Below are positions 23,714-32,481 of a stretch of 40,246 bases of DNA, in pieces. The stretch is taken from assembly GCA_023395255.1 (NCBI GenBank), contig JAEWZN010000012.1, positions 1 to 40,246 of the forward strand, given 5' to 3'. Position numbers and translations under genes: made by a program. Position 1 is the stretch's first letter. Every line of letters starts with the position of its first letter. The notes beneath the pieces were generated by a model. That model did no database searches, was not told the origin of the DNA, and worked only from the letters and a program-made list of their open reading frames with translations. The DNA is from Deferribacteres bacterium (GTDB taxonomy: Bacteria > Chrysiogenota > Deferribacteres > Deferribacterales > Geovibrionaceae).

Positions 23714-23825
23714 GTCAACTTTGTTGTCGTTCCATTGATCGATGTCCTGAATGTAGCACATATCAGGAGTTTTGTGCTACATTCAGGGGCGGAAAATATG
23801 ATTGAAATGGTAATTAGTTGACCTA
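23711..23825. repeat. 115-base nested inverted-repeat element
   Basis: Outer arms TAGGTCAACT (23711-23720) and AGTTGACCTA (23816-23825) are perfect 10-base inverted repeats. Inside, bases 23746-23760 and 23773-23787 form a perfect 15-bp stem with a 12-base loop. The outer left arm includes the TAG stop of the kinase gene, and T6 follows the right arm. It could be a small non-autonomous insertion (MITE-like) or an elaborate terminator. Confidence 0.7.
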
Positions 23826-24296
23826 TTTTTTACCTTCCAATGTTTCATATTAAAGAAATCACGTTATAGGAAATGGTGCTGATAAATTTTATTTAAGAAA
23901 TTTACATCGCTTTTCATGAAATAAAAAATGGTCAGATGACTTAGATATGTTGATAATTGCTATTATCATTTTTAGTTCAGTCAGTTCAAAATAACTCTCC
24001 GCTCCCCCTTGAGAAAAGGATTTTATACGATCATTCAGTTTATCATACCTTATATTTTTTGCTCATAATTAAAAATCTTATGCTCAAAATAACTCACAAT
24101 GCCTTATGCCGCCCCGTGATTCCTGAAAAATTAAAACGCAATTTTGTTGCGCTATAGGATTAGTCTATGGCTTGCATCAAAAAAATTAGTATGCAAGTAT
24201 AGCGCGTTTTAATTTCTTTATTGGGTATTTTGTTACGCACTAGTAATTTGTACAGTGCTAACTTTTTAGGTTAGGTTTAAAGAATAGAGGTGTAGT
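23826..24296. other. AT-rich region upstream of the hydrogenase operon
   Basis: About 470 bases with low GC and no credible gene. A 66-codon frame at 23957-24157 has no ribosome site. It contains the split inverted repeat at 24128-24215 and presumably the hydrogenase promoter. I see no clear sigma-54 or FNR site. Confidence 0.5.
24128..24215. repeat. split 25-base inverted repeat upstream of hybO
   Basis: The right arm, 24191-24215, is continuous. Its complement on the left is in three perfect blocks: 24171-24177 (CTTGCAT), 24149-24156 (GCGCTATA) and 24128-24139 (AAATTAAAACGC). They are separated by 14- and 9-base insertions, and the innermost loop is 13 bases. It lies 80-170 bases before hybO and could be a regulatory leader structure or a decayed mobile-element end. 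Confidence 0.65.
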
Positions 24297-25400
24297 ATGA
24301 GCAGAAACAGCCTTTTCGGGGCTAATGTCTCAAGACGTGACGTGCTGAAATTCAGCGTAGGTGTTACGGCTTTGATGGGACTTCCTTATTCAATGCATAC
24401 GGCAATAGCAGATGCGGCAACGTCCGATAACCGTCCGCCCGTCATCTGGCTCCATTTTCAGGAGTGTACAGGTTGTTCAGAGTCTCTTTTAAGGTCTGAC
24501 CACCCGACCCCTGCCGCGCTTATTCTCGACATGATTTCACTCGACTACCATGAAACCCTCATGGTGGGTTCAGGACATCAGGCTGAGAAATCGCTTCATG
24601 ATTCAATGGAAGCGAACAAAGGTAAATACATTCTCATCGTAGAGGGCGCTGTACCCCTGGCTGAGAACGGAATTTACTGCAAAGTCGCCGGTAAAACAGC
24701 TAAGGATTCTCTCCTTGAGGCTGCTGCAGGCGCTGCTGCAATCATCAATATCGGAACCTGTTCATCCTTCGGCGGTGTTCAGGCTGCGGCTCCCAACCCC
24801 ACACAGGCGGTTTCCGCAGACAGCCTTATCAAAGACAAACCGGTAATAAACGTTCCCGGATGTCCTCCCAGCCCCTACAACCTGCTTGCAACTGTTCTTT
24901 ACATCCTTACACTGGGCAAGCTTCCTGAGCTTGACGATAAGAAGAGACCTGTTTTCGCCTACGGCAGAAAAATACATGAACACTGCGAAAGAAGACCTCA
25001 TTTCGATGCAGGCAGATTTGCAGAAAACTTCGATGACGAAGGTCACAAACTCGGCTATTGCCTTTACAAACTCGGCTGCAAAGGTCCCGCTACTTTTGCT
25101 AACTGCTCCGTACAGAGGTTCAATGATGTCGGCGTATGGCCGGTTTCAGTCGGTCACCCCTGCATAGGCTGCACCGAGCCCGATGTTATGTTCCACCTTT
25201 CGATCTTCGACAAAGTTCAGGTACATAACCCTACTCCTCCCGATTTCTATCCCAATGCCAACCCTGAAAGCAGGGGCAAAGGCGCTGACCCGCTCACTAC
25301 GGGTATAGTCGGTCTTGTAGGCGGCGCTGCGATAGGTGCCAGCGCAATGGTAGCTGTGAACCTTCCCAAGGAGGAGAATGATGAAGAAGACGAGGCGTGA
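24297..25400 (+). CDS. hybO: [NiFe] hydrogenase small subunit, Hyd-2 type
   Basis: A 367-residue FeS subunit. The Tat signal has VSRRDVLKF at residues 11-19, and there is a C-terminal membrane anchor (~335-357, GIVGLVGGAAIGASAMVAV). Proximal-cluster motifs are ECTGCSES (C57, C60), GTCSSFGG and PGCPPSP. Distal and medial ligands follow in HEHCERRPHF, GYCLYKLGCKG, FANC and HPCIGCTEPD. The proximal site is ECTGC, not the ECTCC of oxygen-tolerant enzymes, so a standard oxygen-sensitive enzyme is expected. The start follows GAGGTG. It relays electrons from the Ni-Fe site to HybA. It is first in a hybOABCD operon with the same order as E. coli hydrogenase-2. Confidence 0.96.
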   Translation: MSRNSLFGANVSRRDVLKFSVGVTALMGLPYSMHTAIADAATSDNRPPVIWLHFQECTGCSESLLRSDHPTPAALILDMISLDYHETLMVGSGHQAEKSLHDSMEANKGKYILIVEGAVPLAENGIYCKVAGKTAKDSLLEAAAGAAAIINIGTCSSFGGVQAAAPNPTQAVSADSLIKDKPVINVPGCPPSPYNLLATVLYILTLGKLPELDDKKRPVFAYGRKIHEHCERRPHFDAGRFAENFDDEGHKLGYCLYKLGCKGPATFANCSVQRFNDVGVWPVSVGHPCIGCTEPDVMFHLSIFDKVQVHNPTPPDFYPNANPESRGKGADPLTTGIVGLVGGAAIGASAMVAVNLPKEENDEEDEA

Positions 25401-26310
25401 GTTTATAAAACTCGCGGCTCTCAGCGGCGCGGGCATTGCTGCCGCTCCGCTGGCGGCGGAAGCTTCTGCTCCCATCACCGCAAATGAAGAAGCCGTGGGT
25501 ATGCTTTACGATGCCACGCTCTGCGTCGGCTGTAAGGCATGCGTAGCGAGTTGTAAAAATGTCAACGATATGGACGCGGCTCCCGCACCCAATGACGCTG
25601 ACAGACTTTGGGACGCTCCCGAAGACCTCGACTACAGGACAAGAAACATAATAAAACTGTATAAAGACGGTGAGGGCGACTTCTCTTATGTGAAGCACCA
25701 GTGCATGCACTGCATAAAGCCCTCATGTGTTTCCGCCTGCCCCGTTGCAGCAATGCAGCAGGAAAAGGACAGAGGAATCGTTTTCTACGACAAGGATATA
25801 TGCATCGGCTGCCGCTACTGTCAGGTTGCCTGCCCGTTCAACATTCCTAAGTTTGAATGGCCCAAGGCTTTCCCGAAAATAGTGAAGTGCGATCTCTGCA
25901 AGTTCACCAACCTTAAGGATAAAGGCATTCCCGCATGCTGCGAGGTATGCCCCACAAAAGCGGTGATTTACGGCAAAAGAGATTTTCTTCTCGCGGAAGC
26001 TAAAAAGAGACTTGCTGAGAACCCCGGTAAATATCAGAAAGAGATTTACGGCGAGTTCGAAGTCGGCGGAACAAACGTTATCTACATCGCCGGCGAAAGC
26101 TTCAGCAACCTCGGTTTCAGAGAGCTTGAGTTCGATTCGAACGCGGCTTTCTCCGAGAACATTCAGCACACTATTTACAAAGGCTTCGTAGCGCCTGTGG
26201 CTCTTTACGGTTTCCTCGCTTTCGTAGCGCTTAAAAACCGCAAAAACCACCACGGTCACGGACACGGGCACGATGCCAAACACGAGGATAAACATGGTTC
26301 CGAAAAGTAA
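25381..26310 (+). CDS. hybA: HybA-type ferredoxin subunit of the hydrogenase
   Basis: A 309-residue Tat-exported ferredoxin. Adjacent ATGs occur at 25378 and 25381. The second is chosen for its six-base spacing from AAGGAGG. The KKTRREFIKLAALSG Tat motif comes first, then four [4Fe-4S] motifs: CVGCKACVASC, CMHCIKPSCVSACP, CIGCRYCQVACP and CDLCKF...CCEVCPTKA. A C-terminal anchor (VAPVALYGFLAFVAL) leads to a His-rich tail. It transfers electrons from HybO to HybB in the membrane. It overlaps hybO by 20 bases and hybB by 17. The tail, with nine His in its last ~20 residues, is unusual and could bind nickel. Confidence 0.95.
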   Translation: MKKTRREFIKLAALSGAGIAAAPLAAEASAPITANEEAVGMLYDATLCVGCKACVASCKNVNDMDAAPAPNDADRLWDAPEDLDYRTRNIIKLYKDGEGDFSYVKHQCMHCIKPSCVSACPVAAMQQEKDRGIVFYDKDICIGCRYCQVACPFNIPKFEWPKAFPKIVKCDLCKFTNLKDKGIPACCEVCPTKAVIYGKRDFLLAEAKKRLAENPGKYQKEIYGEFEVGGTNVIYIAGESFSNLGFRELEFDSNAAFSENIQHTIYKGFVAPVALYGFLAFVALKNRKNHHGHGHGHDAKHEDKHGSEK

Positions 26311-27493
26311 TGAATATATGGCACTACACCGTGAGAAGATTCTCACCCCGTCTTTCTGGGTGCTTCTTACCTTCACGGTAATCGGCTTCTACTGCATCGG
26401 TCTCCGTTATGTAATGGGTATCGGCGCGGTGAGTAACCTTTCGGACGGTTTCCCCTGGGGTATCTGGATTGCATATGACGTTGCAACAGGTACGGCTCTT
26501 GCCTGCGGCGGTTATGCCCTTGCTATCGTGATTTATATCATGAACGGCTGGAAATACCACCCCCTTATCCGTTCCGCGATTGTTACATCACTCTTCGGTT
26601 ATGCTCTTGCGGGCTTCTCCGTTATGGTGGACCTCGGAAGGTACTGGAATGCTTACAGCTTCTTCATGCCTTCACGCTGGCAGGTAAACTCGGTAATGTT
26701 TGAGGTTGCTGTCTGCGTTATGGCATACAACGTGGTTCTTGCCATTGAGCTTCTTCCTGCGATTCTGGAAAGGTTTGTGCACTCCACGAATCCCCGTTTC
26801 CCGAAACTCAAGGAATATGCCAGAAAAATTTACCCGAAACTTGATAAAGTGCTTATCTTCTTCATCGTTCTGGGTATCACGCTGCCTACAATGCACCAGT
26901 CCTCACTGGGCTCTATGATGATTATCGCCGGGTCAAAACTGAACCCCATATGGCAGACAGGTTTCCTTCCTGTTCTTTTCCTCATAAACGCCATGTACAT
27001 AGGCTACTCAGTGATCATTTTCGAATCCACACTGTCTTCAGTGGCGTTCGGCAGACCATTTGAGAAGGAAGTAAGGATAATCGCGAAAGTTGTTCCCTAC
27101 CTCACTGCTGCATGGCTGATAATCCGCTTTGCTGACCTTTACTACAGAGGACACCTTTCAACGGCTTTCTCAGGAGACTACTACTCCAAGATGTTTCTCG
27201 TTGAAACCCTGCTTATCGCGGGCGGTGCGTACATGCTCACATGGAAGCATTTCAGAATGTCGCCCAGATGGGTATTTGTTTCCGCTGTCATGCTCTGCGT
27301 CGGCGGTTCATGGTACAGGTTCAGTGTTTATATCATCGGCTTCAACCCCGATAAGGGATGGTCATACTTCCCCTCACTGCCGGAGTTTTTCATCACCCTC
27401 GGTCTCGTGGCTTTTGAAATTCTCGGCTACATGGTGCTTGTGAAGATGTTCCCCATCATGCCCAACCTTGAAGGGCACAAGAAGAGCGCATAA
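26294..27493 (+). CDS. hybB: HybB-type hydrogenase membrane subunit (NrfD family)
   Basis: A 399-residue integral membrane protein with about ten helices. The ATG at 26294 has AGGAT upstream. In-frame ATGs at 26273 and 26324 are possible alternatives. It shows HybB/NrfD landmarks: FPWGIWIAYDVATGTALACGG across helix 2, MVDLGRYWNAYSFF and TLPTMHQSSLGSMM. It passes electrons from HybA to menaquinone, and in E. coli Hyd-2 this subunit allows proton-coupled operation in both directions. It overlaps hybA, and hybC starts 19 bases later. Confidence 0.95.
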   Translation: MVPKSNEYMALHREKILTPSFWVLLTFTVIGFYCIGLRYVMGIGAVSNLSDGFPWGIWIAYDVATGTALACGGYALAIVIYIMNGWKYHPLIRSAIVTSLFGYALAGFSVMVDLGRYWNAYSFFMPSRWQVNSVMFEVAVCVMAYNVVLAIELLPAILERFVHSTNPRFPKLKEYARKIYPKLDKVLIFFIVLGITLPTMHQSSLGSMMIIAGSKLNPIWQTGFLPVLFLINAMYIGYSVIIFESTLSSVAFGRPFEKEVRIIAKVVPYLTAAWLIIRFADLYYRGHLSTAFSGDYYSKMFLVETLLIAGGAYMLTWKHFRMSPRWVFVSAVMLCVGGSWYRFSVYIIGFNPDKGWSYFPSLPEFFITLGLVAFEILGYMVLVKMFPIMPNLEGHKKSA

Positions 27494-27512
27494 ATTTTCA
27501 GGAGATTAAATA

Positions 27513-29195
27513 ATGGGAAAAAGAATAACGATTGACCCTATTACCCGTATAGAAGGACACCTCAGAATAGACGTTGAGGTTGACGGCGGCCAGGTTACTA
27601 AGGCATGGTCCTCTGCACAGATGTGGAGAGGTATCGAAAAAATCCTTCTGGGGCGCGACCCCAGAGATGCGTGGGTTTTCACTCAGAGATTCTGCGGTGT
27701 CTGCACCACTGTACACGCCATAAGCTCAATCCGCTCACTTGAAGCGGCTATGAACGTTGACGTTCCCGTTAACGGCCAGCTTATCAGAAACATGATGATA
27801 GCTCAGCACTCCGTACAGGATCACATAGTGCATTTCTATCACCTTTCAGCCCTTGACTGGGTTGACATTGTTTCCGCACTTTCAGCAGACCCCAAGAAAA
27901 CCGCTGCCATCGCTCAGAGCCTCTCTGACTGGCCCGGCAACAGCGTAACTGAATTTGCCGCTGTTAAAGAAAAACTCAAGAGCTTCGTAGCTACCGGAAA
28001 ACTCGGTATCTTCGGTTCAGGCTACTGGGGACACCCCGCAATGAAACTCAGCCCCGAAGTAAACCTTCTGGCTGTTGCTCACTACCTTAAAGCCCTTGAC
28101 TACCAGAGAAAAGCGGCTCAGGCTGTGGCTATCCTCGGCGGTAAAAACCCCCACATACAGAACCTCTGCCTCGGCGGTGTTGCAACTGCGGTTAACGTGG
28201 ATAACATGGCAACACTCAACATGGAGAAATTCGCTCAGCTCCGCGCGCTCATGACAGAAACAAGAGACTTCGTGAAAAAAGTTCTCTTCCCTGATGTTGT
28301 GGCTATCGGTTCCATGTACAAAGACTGGTTCAAATACGGCAAAGGCGTTAACAACTACCTTGCTGTACCTGAATTCCCCGTGGATGAAAAAATGACTCAG
28401 TTCGACATGAACGGCGGTATAGTTTTCAACAGCGAATTTAACAAAATGAGAGTCCTTAAAGACCATAAAGACGCATACCTCATTGACAACGTAACAGAGT
28501 CAGTCGCTCACGCATGGTATCAGAACGGAACTCCCAAACACCCCTACGAGGGCGTTACCGAACCCATGTACACTGATTTTGATGAGAACGGCAAATACTC
28601 ATGGTCAAAAGCGCCCAGACTTGTTGACAAACCCATTCAGGTTGGCCCCGTTGCGCAGATCCTCGCTTCCTACTACAACAAGGACAAAGAGGTTGTTGAT
28701 CTTGTCAATTCAACAGTTAAAACTCTCGGCATAACAGTAGGCGACCTTGAGTCAACTATGGGAAGACACGTCACAAGAGCAATCCGTTCAGTTGTAATGG
28801 CTGACAAATCGCTCAAATACCTTGATATGCTCATAGACAACCTTGCAAAAGGCGAAACTGCATATGCTAACCATGTTGAAATGCCCATGGGCGAGTACAG
28901 AGGCGTGGGCTTCCACGAAGCACCCAGAGGAACACTTTCACACTGGATAGTCATTAAAGATAAGAAAATCGCCAACTATCAGGCGGTTGTTCCTTCTACA
29001 TGGAACGCAGGCCCCAGAGATGAGAAAGGACAGGCAGGCCCCTATGAGGCGAGCCTTGTGGGCAACCCCGTTGCGGACGCTCACCAGCCCCTTGAGGTTA
29101 TCAGAACAATACACTCCTTCGACCCCTGCATTGCGTGCGCTGTGCACTCAATCGACCCCGAAGGAAAAGAGCTTACAAGCGTAAAAGTAAGATAA
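27513..29195 (+). CDS. hybC: [NiFe] hydrogenase large subunit, Hyd-2 type
   Basis: A 560-residue catalytic subunit starting at an ATG behind AGGAGA. The N-terminal ITIDPITRIEGHLRIDVEVD is typical. Ni-Fe ligands are in RFCGVC (C61, C64) and DPCIACAVH (C539, C542), both intact. A 15-residue C-terminal extension after H545 should be removed by the HybD protease once nickel is in place. It is all-Cys, without selenocysteine. It oxidises H2 (or evolves it in reverse) in the periplasm together with HybO. It is followed by a strong hairpin terminator before hybD. Confidence 0.97.
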   Translation: MGKRITIDPITRIEGHLRIDVEVDGGQVTKAWSSAQMWRGIEKILLGRDPRDAWVFTQRFCGVCTTVHAISSIRSLEAAMNVDVPVNGQLIRNMMIAQHSVQDHIVHFYHLSALDWVDIVSALSADPKKTAAIAQSLSDWPGNSVTEFAAVKEKLKSFVATGKLGIFGSGYWGHPAMKLSPEVNLLAVAHYLKALDYQRKAAQAVAILGGKNPHIQNLCLGGVATAVNVDNMATLNMEKFAQLRALMTETRDFVKKVLFPDVVAIGSMYKDWFKYGKGVNNYLAVPEFPVDEKMTQFDMNGGIVFNSEFNKMRVLKDHKDAYLIDNVTESVAHAWYQNGTPKHPYEGVTEPMYTDFDENGKYSWSKAPRLVDKPIQVGPVAQILASYYNKDKEVVDLVNSTVKTLGITVGDLESTMGRHVTRAIRSVVMADKSLKYLDMLIDNLAKGETAYANHVEMPMGEYRGVGFHEAPRGTLSHWIVIKDKKIANYQAVVPSTWNAGPRDEKGQAGPYEASLVGNPVADAHQPLEVIRTIHSFDPCIACAVHSIDPEGKELTSVKVR

Positions 29196-29207
29196 TACAA
29201 ACAAAGC

Positions 29208-29238
29208 GGGGCAAGGTGCAGACCTGCCCCCTTTTTTT
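29208..29238 (+). terminator. Rho-independent terminator between hybC and hybD
   Basis: GGGGCA and TGCCCC enclose GGT/ACC to give about nine pairs with one bulge, then T7 at 29232-29238. It lies 12 bases past the hybC stop and would reduce transcription into the protease gene. A REP-like relic hairpin, TTGCGC/GCGCAA at 29242-29259, follows immediately. Confidence 0.85.
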
Positions 29239-29278
29239 CTGTTGCGCTTCGCTGCGCAATGATTTATACGGAGCACAT

Positions 29279-29767
29279 ATGAACGTACTTGTATTCGGTG
29301 CAGGAAACATTTTGCTTGGCGACGAAGGCTTCGGAGTGCACATGATCCAGCACATGGAGAAAAATTTCGAGGCATCCGAAAACGTGGAACTCTATGATGG
29401 GGGAACCATGGGCATTTTCGCTACTCACAAGCTGGAAGAAGCCGAGCATATTATCATTATAGACACTCTCGATACAGACGGCGAACCGGGGGAGATACGT
29501 ACCTACGGCCTTGATGACATCAGGCTGAACAGGATTCCCGCCAAGATGTCTCCTCACCAGATAGGTTTGCAGGAAGTTCTGCTTATCAGCGAAGTGCGCG
29601 GGAAAGTGCCCGAAAGCGTGAAGCTTCTGGGCATAATCCCCAAATCTCTGGAAGGCAACTTAGAGCTGAGCCCTGAACTTCAGGACAAGGTTGCTGTTGT
29701 TGAGAAGCTCCTTCTGGATGAATTAGGTTCTCATGGCATCACTCTGAAAAGGAAACAAAACGGCTAG
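29279..29767 (+). CDS. hybD: hydrogenase maturation endopeptidase HybD
   Basis: A 162-residue protease of the HyaD/HybD family. The ATG at 29279 follows GGAG, and the frame upstream of it lies in hybC and its terminator, so longer forms are not real. The nickel-sensing residues occupy exactly the E. coli HybD positions: E16 (GDEGFG), D62 (IIDTLD) and H93 (MSPHQIG). It clips the C-terminal tail of HybC after nickel insertion. It is separated from hybC by a terminator, so it may be made at a lower level. General hyp maturation genes are not in the window. Confidence 0.96.
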   Translation: MNVLVFGAGNILLGDEGFGVHMIQHMEKNFEASENVELYDGGTMGIFATHKLEEAEHIIIIDTLDTDGEPGEIRTYGLDDIRLNRIPAKMSPHQIGLQEVLLISEVRGKVPESVKLLGIIPKSLEGNLELSPELQDKVAVVEKLLLDELGSHGITLKRKQNG

Positions 29768-29804
29768 TCCGGGAGCTTCCTTTGGGGAACATAATAGAAT
29801 CATG

Positions 29805-29842
29805 AAACGGGCACTTCCTGTGAGGGAATTGCCCGTTTTTTT
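29805..29842. terminator. strong terminator after hybD, possibly bidirectional
   Basis: AAACGGGCA and TGCCCGTTT form a 9-bp perfect stem with additional inner TTCC/GGAA pairing, followed by T7 overlapping the stem end. It closes the hydrogenase operon and stands eight bases from the stop of the convergent gene at 29850. Confidence 0.9.
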
Positions 29843-29849
29843 GTCTGAG

Positions 29850-30593
29850 CTACTGCTGGTTGATTATCTGGGTCATCAGGTCTTTCATCTTCACCATGGT
29901 AAGCCCTTTGGGAAGCTGAAATCTGTCGGCCGGAATGTTGCCCTTTGTTACTGCTGTGACTACAGTCACATCTTCCTTAGTGCCGCCGCTGAAATCGGGC
30001 AGGCGGGTTTTCTCATACAGGCTGAAACCCTTTGAGGCATAAGTGGTGATTTCACTTTCCACAACCTCTTCCGGGCTCATGTAGAATGGGGGTGTGTTAT
30101 TGACAATGCTTAGAAAAGCGGCTATGTCAACCTCCATGGCAATCTCGTCAAGAAGCTGTTTTGAGTAGCATATCTCTGTGGAAATGTTCATGTTCGGCAG
30201 AGATAAAAGCACTCTCTCGCAGGGGTAGCCCGCGTAGGAGCCTTTGCCCTTAAGCTCGGTTTTAACCTTAAGCTTTTTGATTTCCTCATTCTGCTTTTTG
30301 TAATAGTCGTCCTTTGTAATATCCTGAATCTGTGCAGCGGCAAGCTTCTGCATTTCCCTCATGTCGTCAAAGGTTCCGAACATGAGCATTTCACTTTCAT
30401 AATCTACCGTGTACACGGTTTTTTTCCTAATATCGATCAGCGTGTCCAGTTTCCCGTCAGAGAAGGATGCGATAAGCCCGTTCTGGAAATAGCTGACAGA
30501 CTGGCCGTCTGTAAGTTTTTCCGACACGGTTATGCCGGCATGGATCTGAATGGCGGAAAAAAACAGGAAAACAAGGAGCAGCGTTTTTTTCAT
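29850..30593 (-). CDS. periplasmic protein of unknown function
   Basis: A 247-residue exported protein. The ATG at 30593 has GGAGGAACC upstream, and a signal peptide (MKKTLLLVFLFFSAIQIHAG) is clear. The middle has a charged helical stretch (KKQNEEIKKLKVKTELKG), then GSYAGYPCERVLLSLPNM and STEICYSKQL with two Cys that could form a disulfide. The pattern 'Y-P-C-E-R', with a preceding segment about reading a state from a variable (DTLIDIRKKTVYTVD), recalls DUF4412-like periplasmic proteins, but I am not sure. It converges with hybD and has no obvious operon partner. Confidence 0.75.
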   Translation of the reverse strand: MKKTLLLVFLFFSAIQIHAGITVSEKLTDGQSVSYFQNGLIASFSDGKLDTLIDIRKKTVYTVDYESEMLMFGTFDDMREMQKLAAAQIQDITKDDYYKKQNEEIKKLKVKTELKGKGSYAGYPCERVLLSLPNMNISTEICYSKQLLDEIAMEVDIAAFLSIVNNTPPFYMSPEEVVESEITTYASKGFSLYEKTRLPDFSGGTKEDVTVVTAVTKGNIPADRFQLPKGLTMVKMKDLMTQIINQQ

Positions 30594-30716
30594 ATGGTTC
30601 CTCCGCAAAAAAACAGCGCAATATTTCATCATATACTGCTCATTTTTGCTGTGCAAGAGGATTAATAATAATTTTTCCGGAAAAAGCGGAAAACAGAGGC
30701 AGTAAACTATGCTTTT

Positions 30717-32399
30717 TCAGTCCGCGGAGAAGAGAATTTTATCGAAAGTGATTTCCGAACCTGCCGCGCCGCCGAAGGTGAAGCCTATGTGAATGCTGTT
30801 CATTTTATCTTCCGATTTTAGGCAGTATTCCGCATCAGGGCTGCTCCCGGTGTAGTTGAAGGAGAGATCCGAGCAGGATGAGCAGCCAGTCCATGCCTTG
30901 GCAAGTATGTAGCCGCCGCCGGAGGATTTTTGCGAGCATGTGCCGTCGGAGTAGCCGGAGTGAAGTTCAAGGCGCATCGGGTGCTTTTTTTCATCCTCAA
31001 ACCAGTTCGGGGATGAGGAAGCAGGTTCAGCGCAGCCGCCGGAGGGGCATGAGGGAAGGGCCGTGTGCAGGTGGGCGCCGAGGCAGACTTTTGAGCCTCC
31101 TGTGGGGTAAATACACGGCACAAAAGCGAGATGGTTAGGGGAAGGGTAAAGGTTGAAGTCAAAGTTTCTGTCAGGGTAAAGGTCTGTCTCCAGAATGAAG
31201 CCCGCACCTCCGAAGCTCAGACCTCCGTAACCTAGCCCGGTAGTGCCGGGCAAGCCGCATTTCATCTGTTTTGTCTCATACTCGGATGGGAAAACCGCAA
31301 GACCGTAACCGCCGAATGGTGAACCGAGGCTTTGTACATCACTGTCTTTATAGTGTGTTTCCGCTTCGTAATACATTCTGAAAGTAGTTTTATAATCGAA
31401 TACCTTATTGATCCACAGGCACACAGAGCCGGATGAGGAGCCTCCTGTCAGGGCAAAGCCGTCTACGCCGCCCTTTTCATCTGTTATCAGCTCGATTGCG
31501 TCCGTCTCCGCACCAGCCTGATCTCTCCGGTATATATCATCCGAATCCAGCCTTATGCCGGGTTTTGTACCCCCTTCCGTATCATCCGGATAAAAAGGCA
31601 CAGCATATGAGGCGGTTGATACTGTTCCGCCCCGTTCGGCATAAACTGTTATTCTGCGGATGGAAGAATCGGTGAATGAAGGGGTACTGGCTGAGATAAG
31701 CATGGATGTGCCGCTGATGAAGCTTGCATTATCTGAACACCCTGCTGAAATATTCAGGATTGCGGCTGTTTCACCGTCTGATTCCGCACACCACTTTTCC
31801 GCAGGAGGCACTGATTGTATTTCTGCTGTGTAAAGGCTACCTCCGTTCACAGGTGGGAGTGCGGGAGTGACAATTTTAAGTGAGCCATTTCCGCATCCGG
31901 CCTGTGCCATAGCCTCAGCGAAACCTGTCCAGAGGATTACATCATCATTCTGCACTGACCGGGGGTAGATTGTGACTGAACCGTTCTCCGTATTTGAGGT
32001 AAACCTGCCGTCCTCTCCGGCACTGGCAGCAAAAACCGCAGCCGTTCCGCCTGATTCTTTCTCGGAGCAGTCCGCATTGAGGCATATGGAAATATTTATT
32101 CCGCCGAAGCCTGAACAGAGATCAGCCTCGTCTGCCGCAGCGGTCAGAATGCTTCTGCCGTAGCCGTCCGTTAAGCCATTAAAGTAAGATGTCGGCGGGA
32201 TTTTTCCTGATGATGCTATCACCTCTGACGCTTTCATCATGATCTCTCTGAGCGCCGCATCCGTAGTCCTTTCAGCAGAATAGTTTCTGGCATTTTTCAT
32301 CATTCCGTAGCCGAATGAGGCGAGAAAACCGATTATGACAAGGACAAAAACCAGCTCAATCAACGAAAAGCCCTTTTCAGGGCAGAGAGGGGAACGCAT
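30717..32399 (-). CDS. type IV prepilin-like protein with lectin-like C-terminus
   Basis: A 560-residue protein. The N-terminus carries a class III signal: EKGFSLIELVFVLVIIGFLA has Gly before Phe, Glu at +5 and a hydrophobic helix, so it should be processed by PilD and enter a pilus or pseudopilus. The middle (~110-260) resembles the neighbouring prepilin. The last ~250 residues contain FGGYGLAVFPSEY and GAGFILETDLYPDRNFDFN followed by NHLAFV. This is close to the metal-site strand of L-type (legume-like) lectins, and Cys-rich segments follow. It may be a minor pilin or tip adhesin binding sugars. Length is far above a normal pilin (~150). Confidence 0.8.
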   Translation of the reverse strand: MRSPLCPEKGFSLIELVFVLVIIGFLASFGYGMMKNARNYSAERTTDAALREIMMKASEVIASSGKIPPTSYFNGLTDGYGRSILTAAADEADLCSGFGGINISICLNADCSEKESGGTAAVFAASAGEDGRFTSNTENGSVTIYPRSVQNDDVILWTGFAEAMAQAGCGNGSLKIVTPALPPVNGGSLYTAEIQSVPPAEKWCAESDGETAAILNISAGCSDNASFISGTSMLISASTPSFTDSSIRRITVYAERGGTVSTASYAVPFYPDDTEGGTKPGIRLDSDDIYRRDQAGAETDAIELITDEKGGVDGFALTGGSSSGSVCLWINKVFDYKTTFRMYYEAETHYKDSDVQSLGSPFGGYGLAVFPSEYETKQMKCGLPGTTGLGYGGLSFGGAGFILETDLYPDRNFDFNLYPSPNHLAFVPCIYPTGGSKVCLGAHLHTALPSCPSGGCAEPASSSPNWFEDEKKHPMRLELHSGYSDGTCSQKSSGGGYILAKAWTGCSSCSDLSFNYTGSSPDAEYCLKSEDKMNSIHIGFTFGGAAGSEITFDKILFSAD

Positions 32400-32481
32400 A
32401 AAAGCCTCATACAGGATGACAGGAGATAAGAATTATTATAAAATTAAACAGTATCAGTCAATTAACGTTACGGGAGTCTAG

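Noticed and set aside
23957..24157. 66-codon frame in the hydrogenase upstream region
   Set aside because: No ribosome site, AT-rich random-looking protein, and it ends inside an inverted repeat.
24297..25400. Oxygen-tolerant hydrogenase
   Set aside because: The proximal cluster motif is ECTGC, without the extra cysteine of the oxygen-tolerant ECTCC form.
27513..29195. [NiFeSe] enzyme with selenocysteine
   Set aside because: The C-terminal motif reads DPCIACAVH with normal Cys codons and no in-frame TGA.
29135..29278. Longer hybD beginning inside hybC
   Set aside because: The extra residues would be translated through hybC and its terminator. ATG 29279 has a ribosome site and puts E16, D62 and H93 at the E. 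coli HybD positions.
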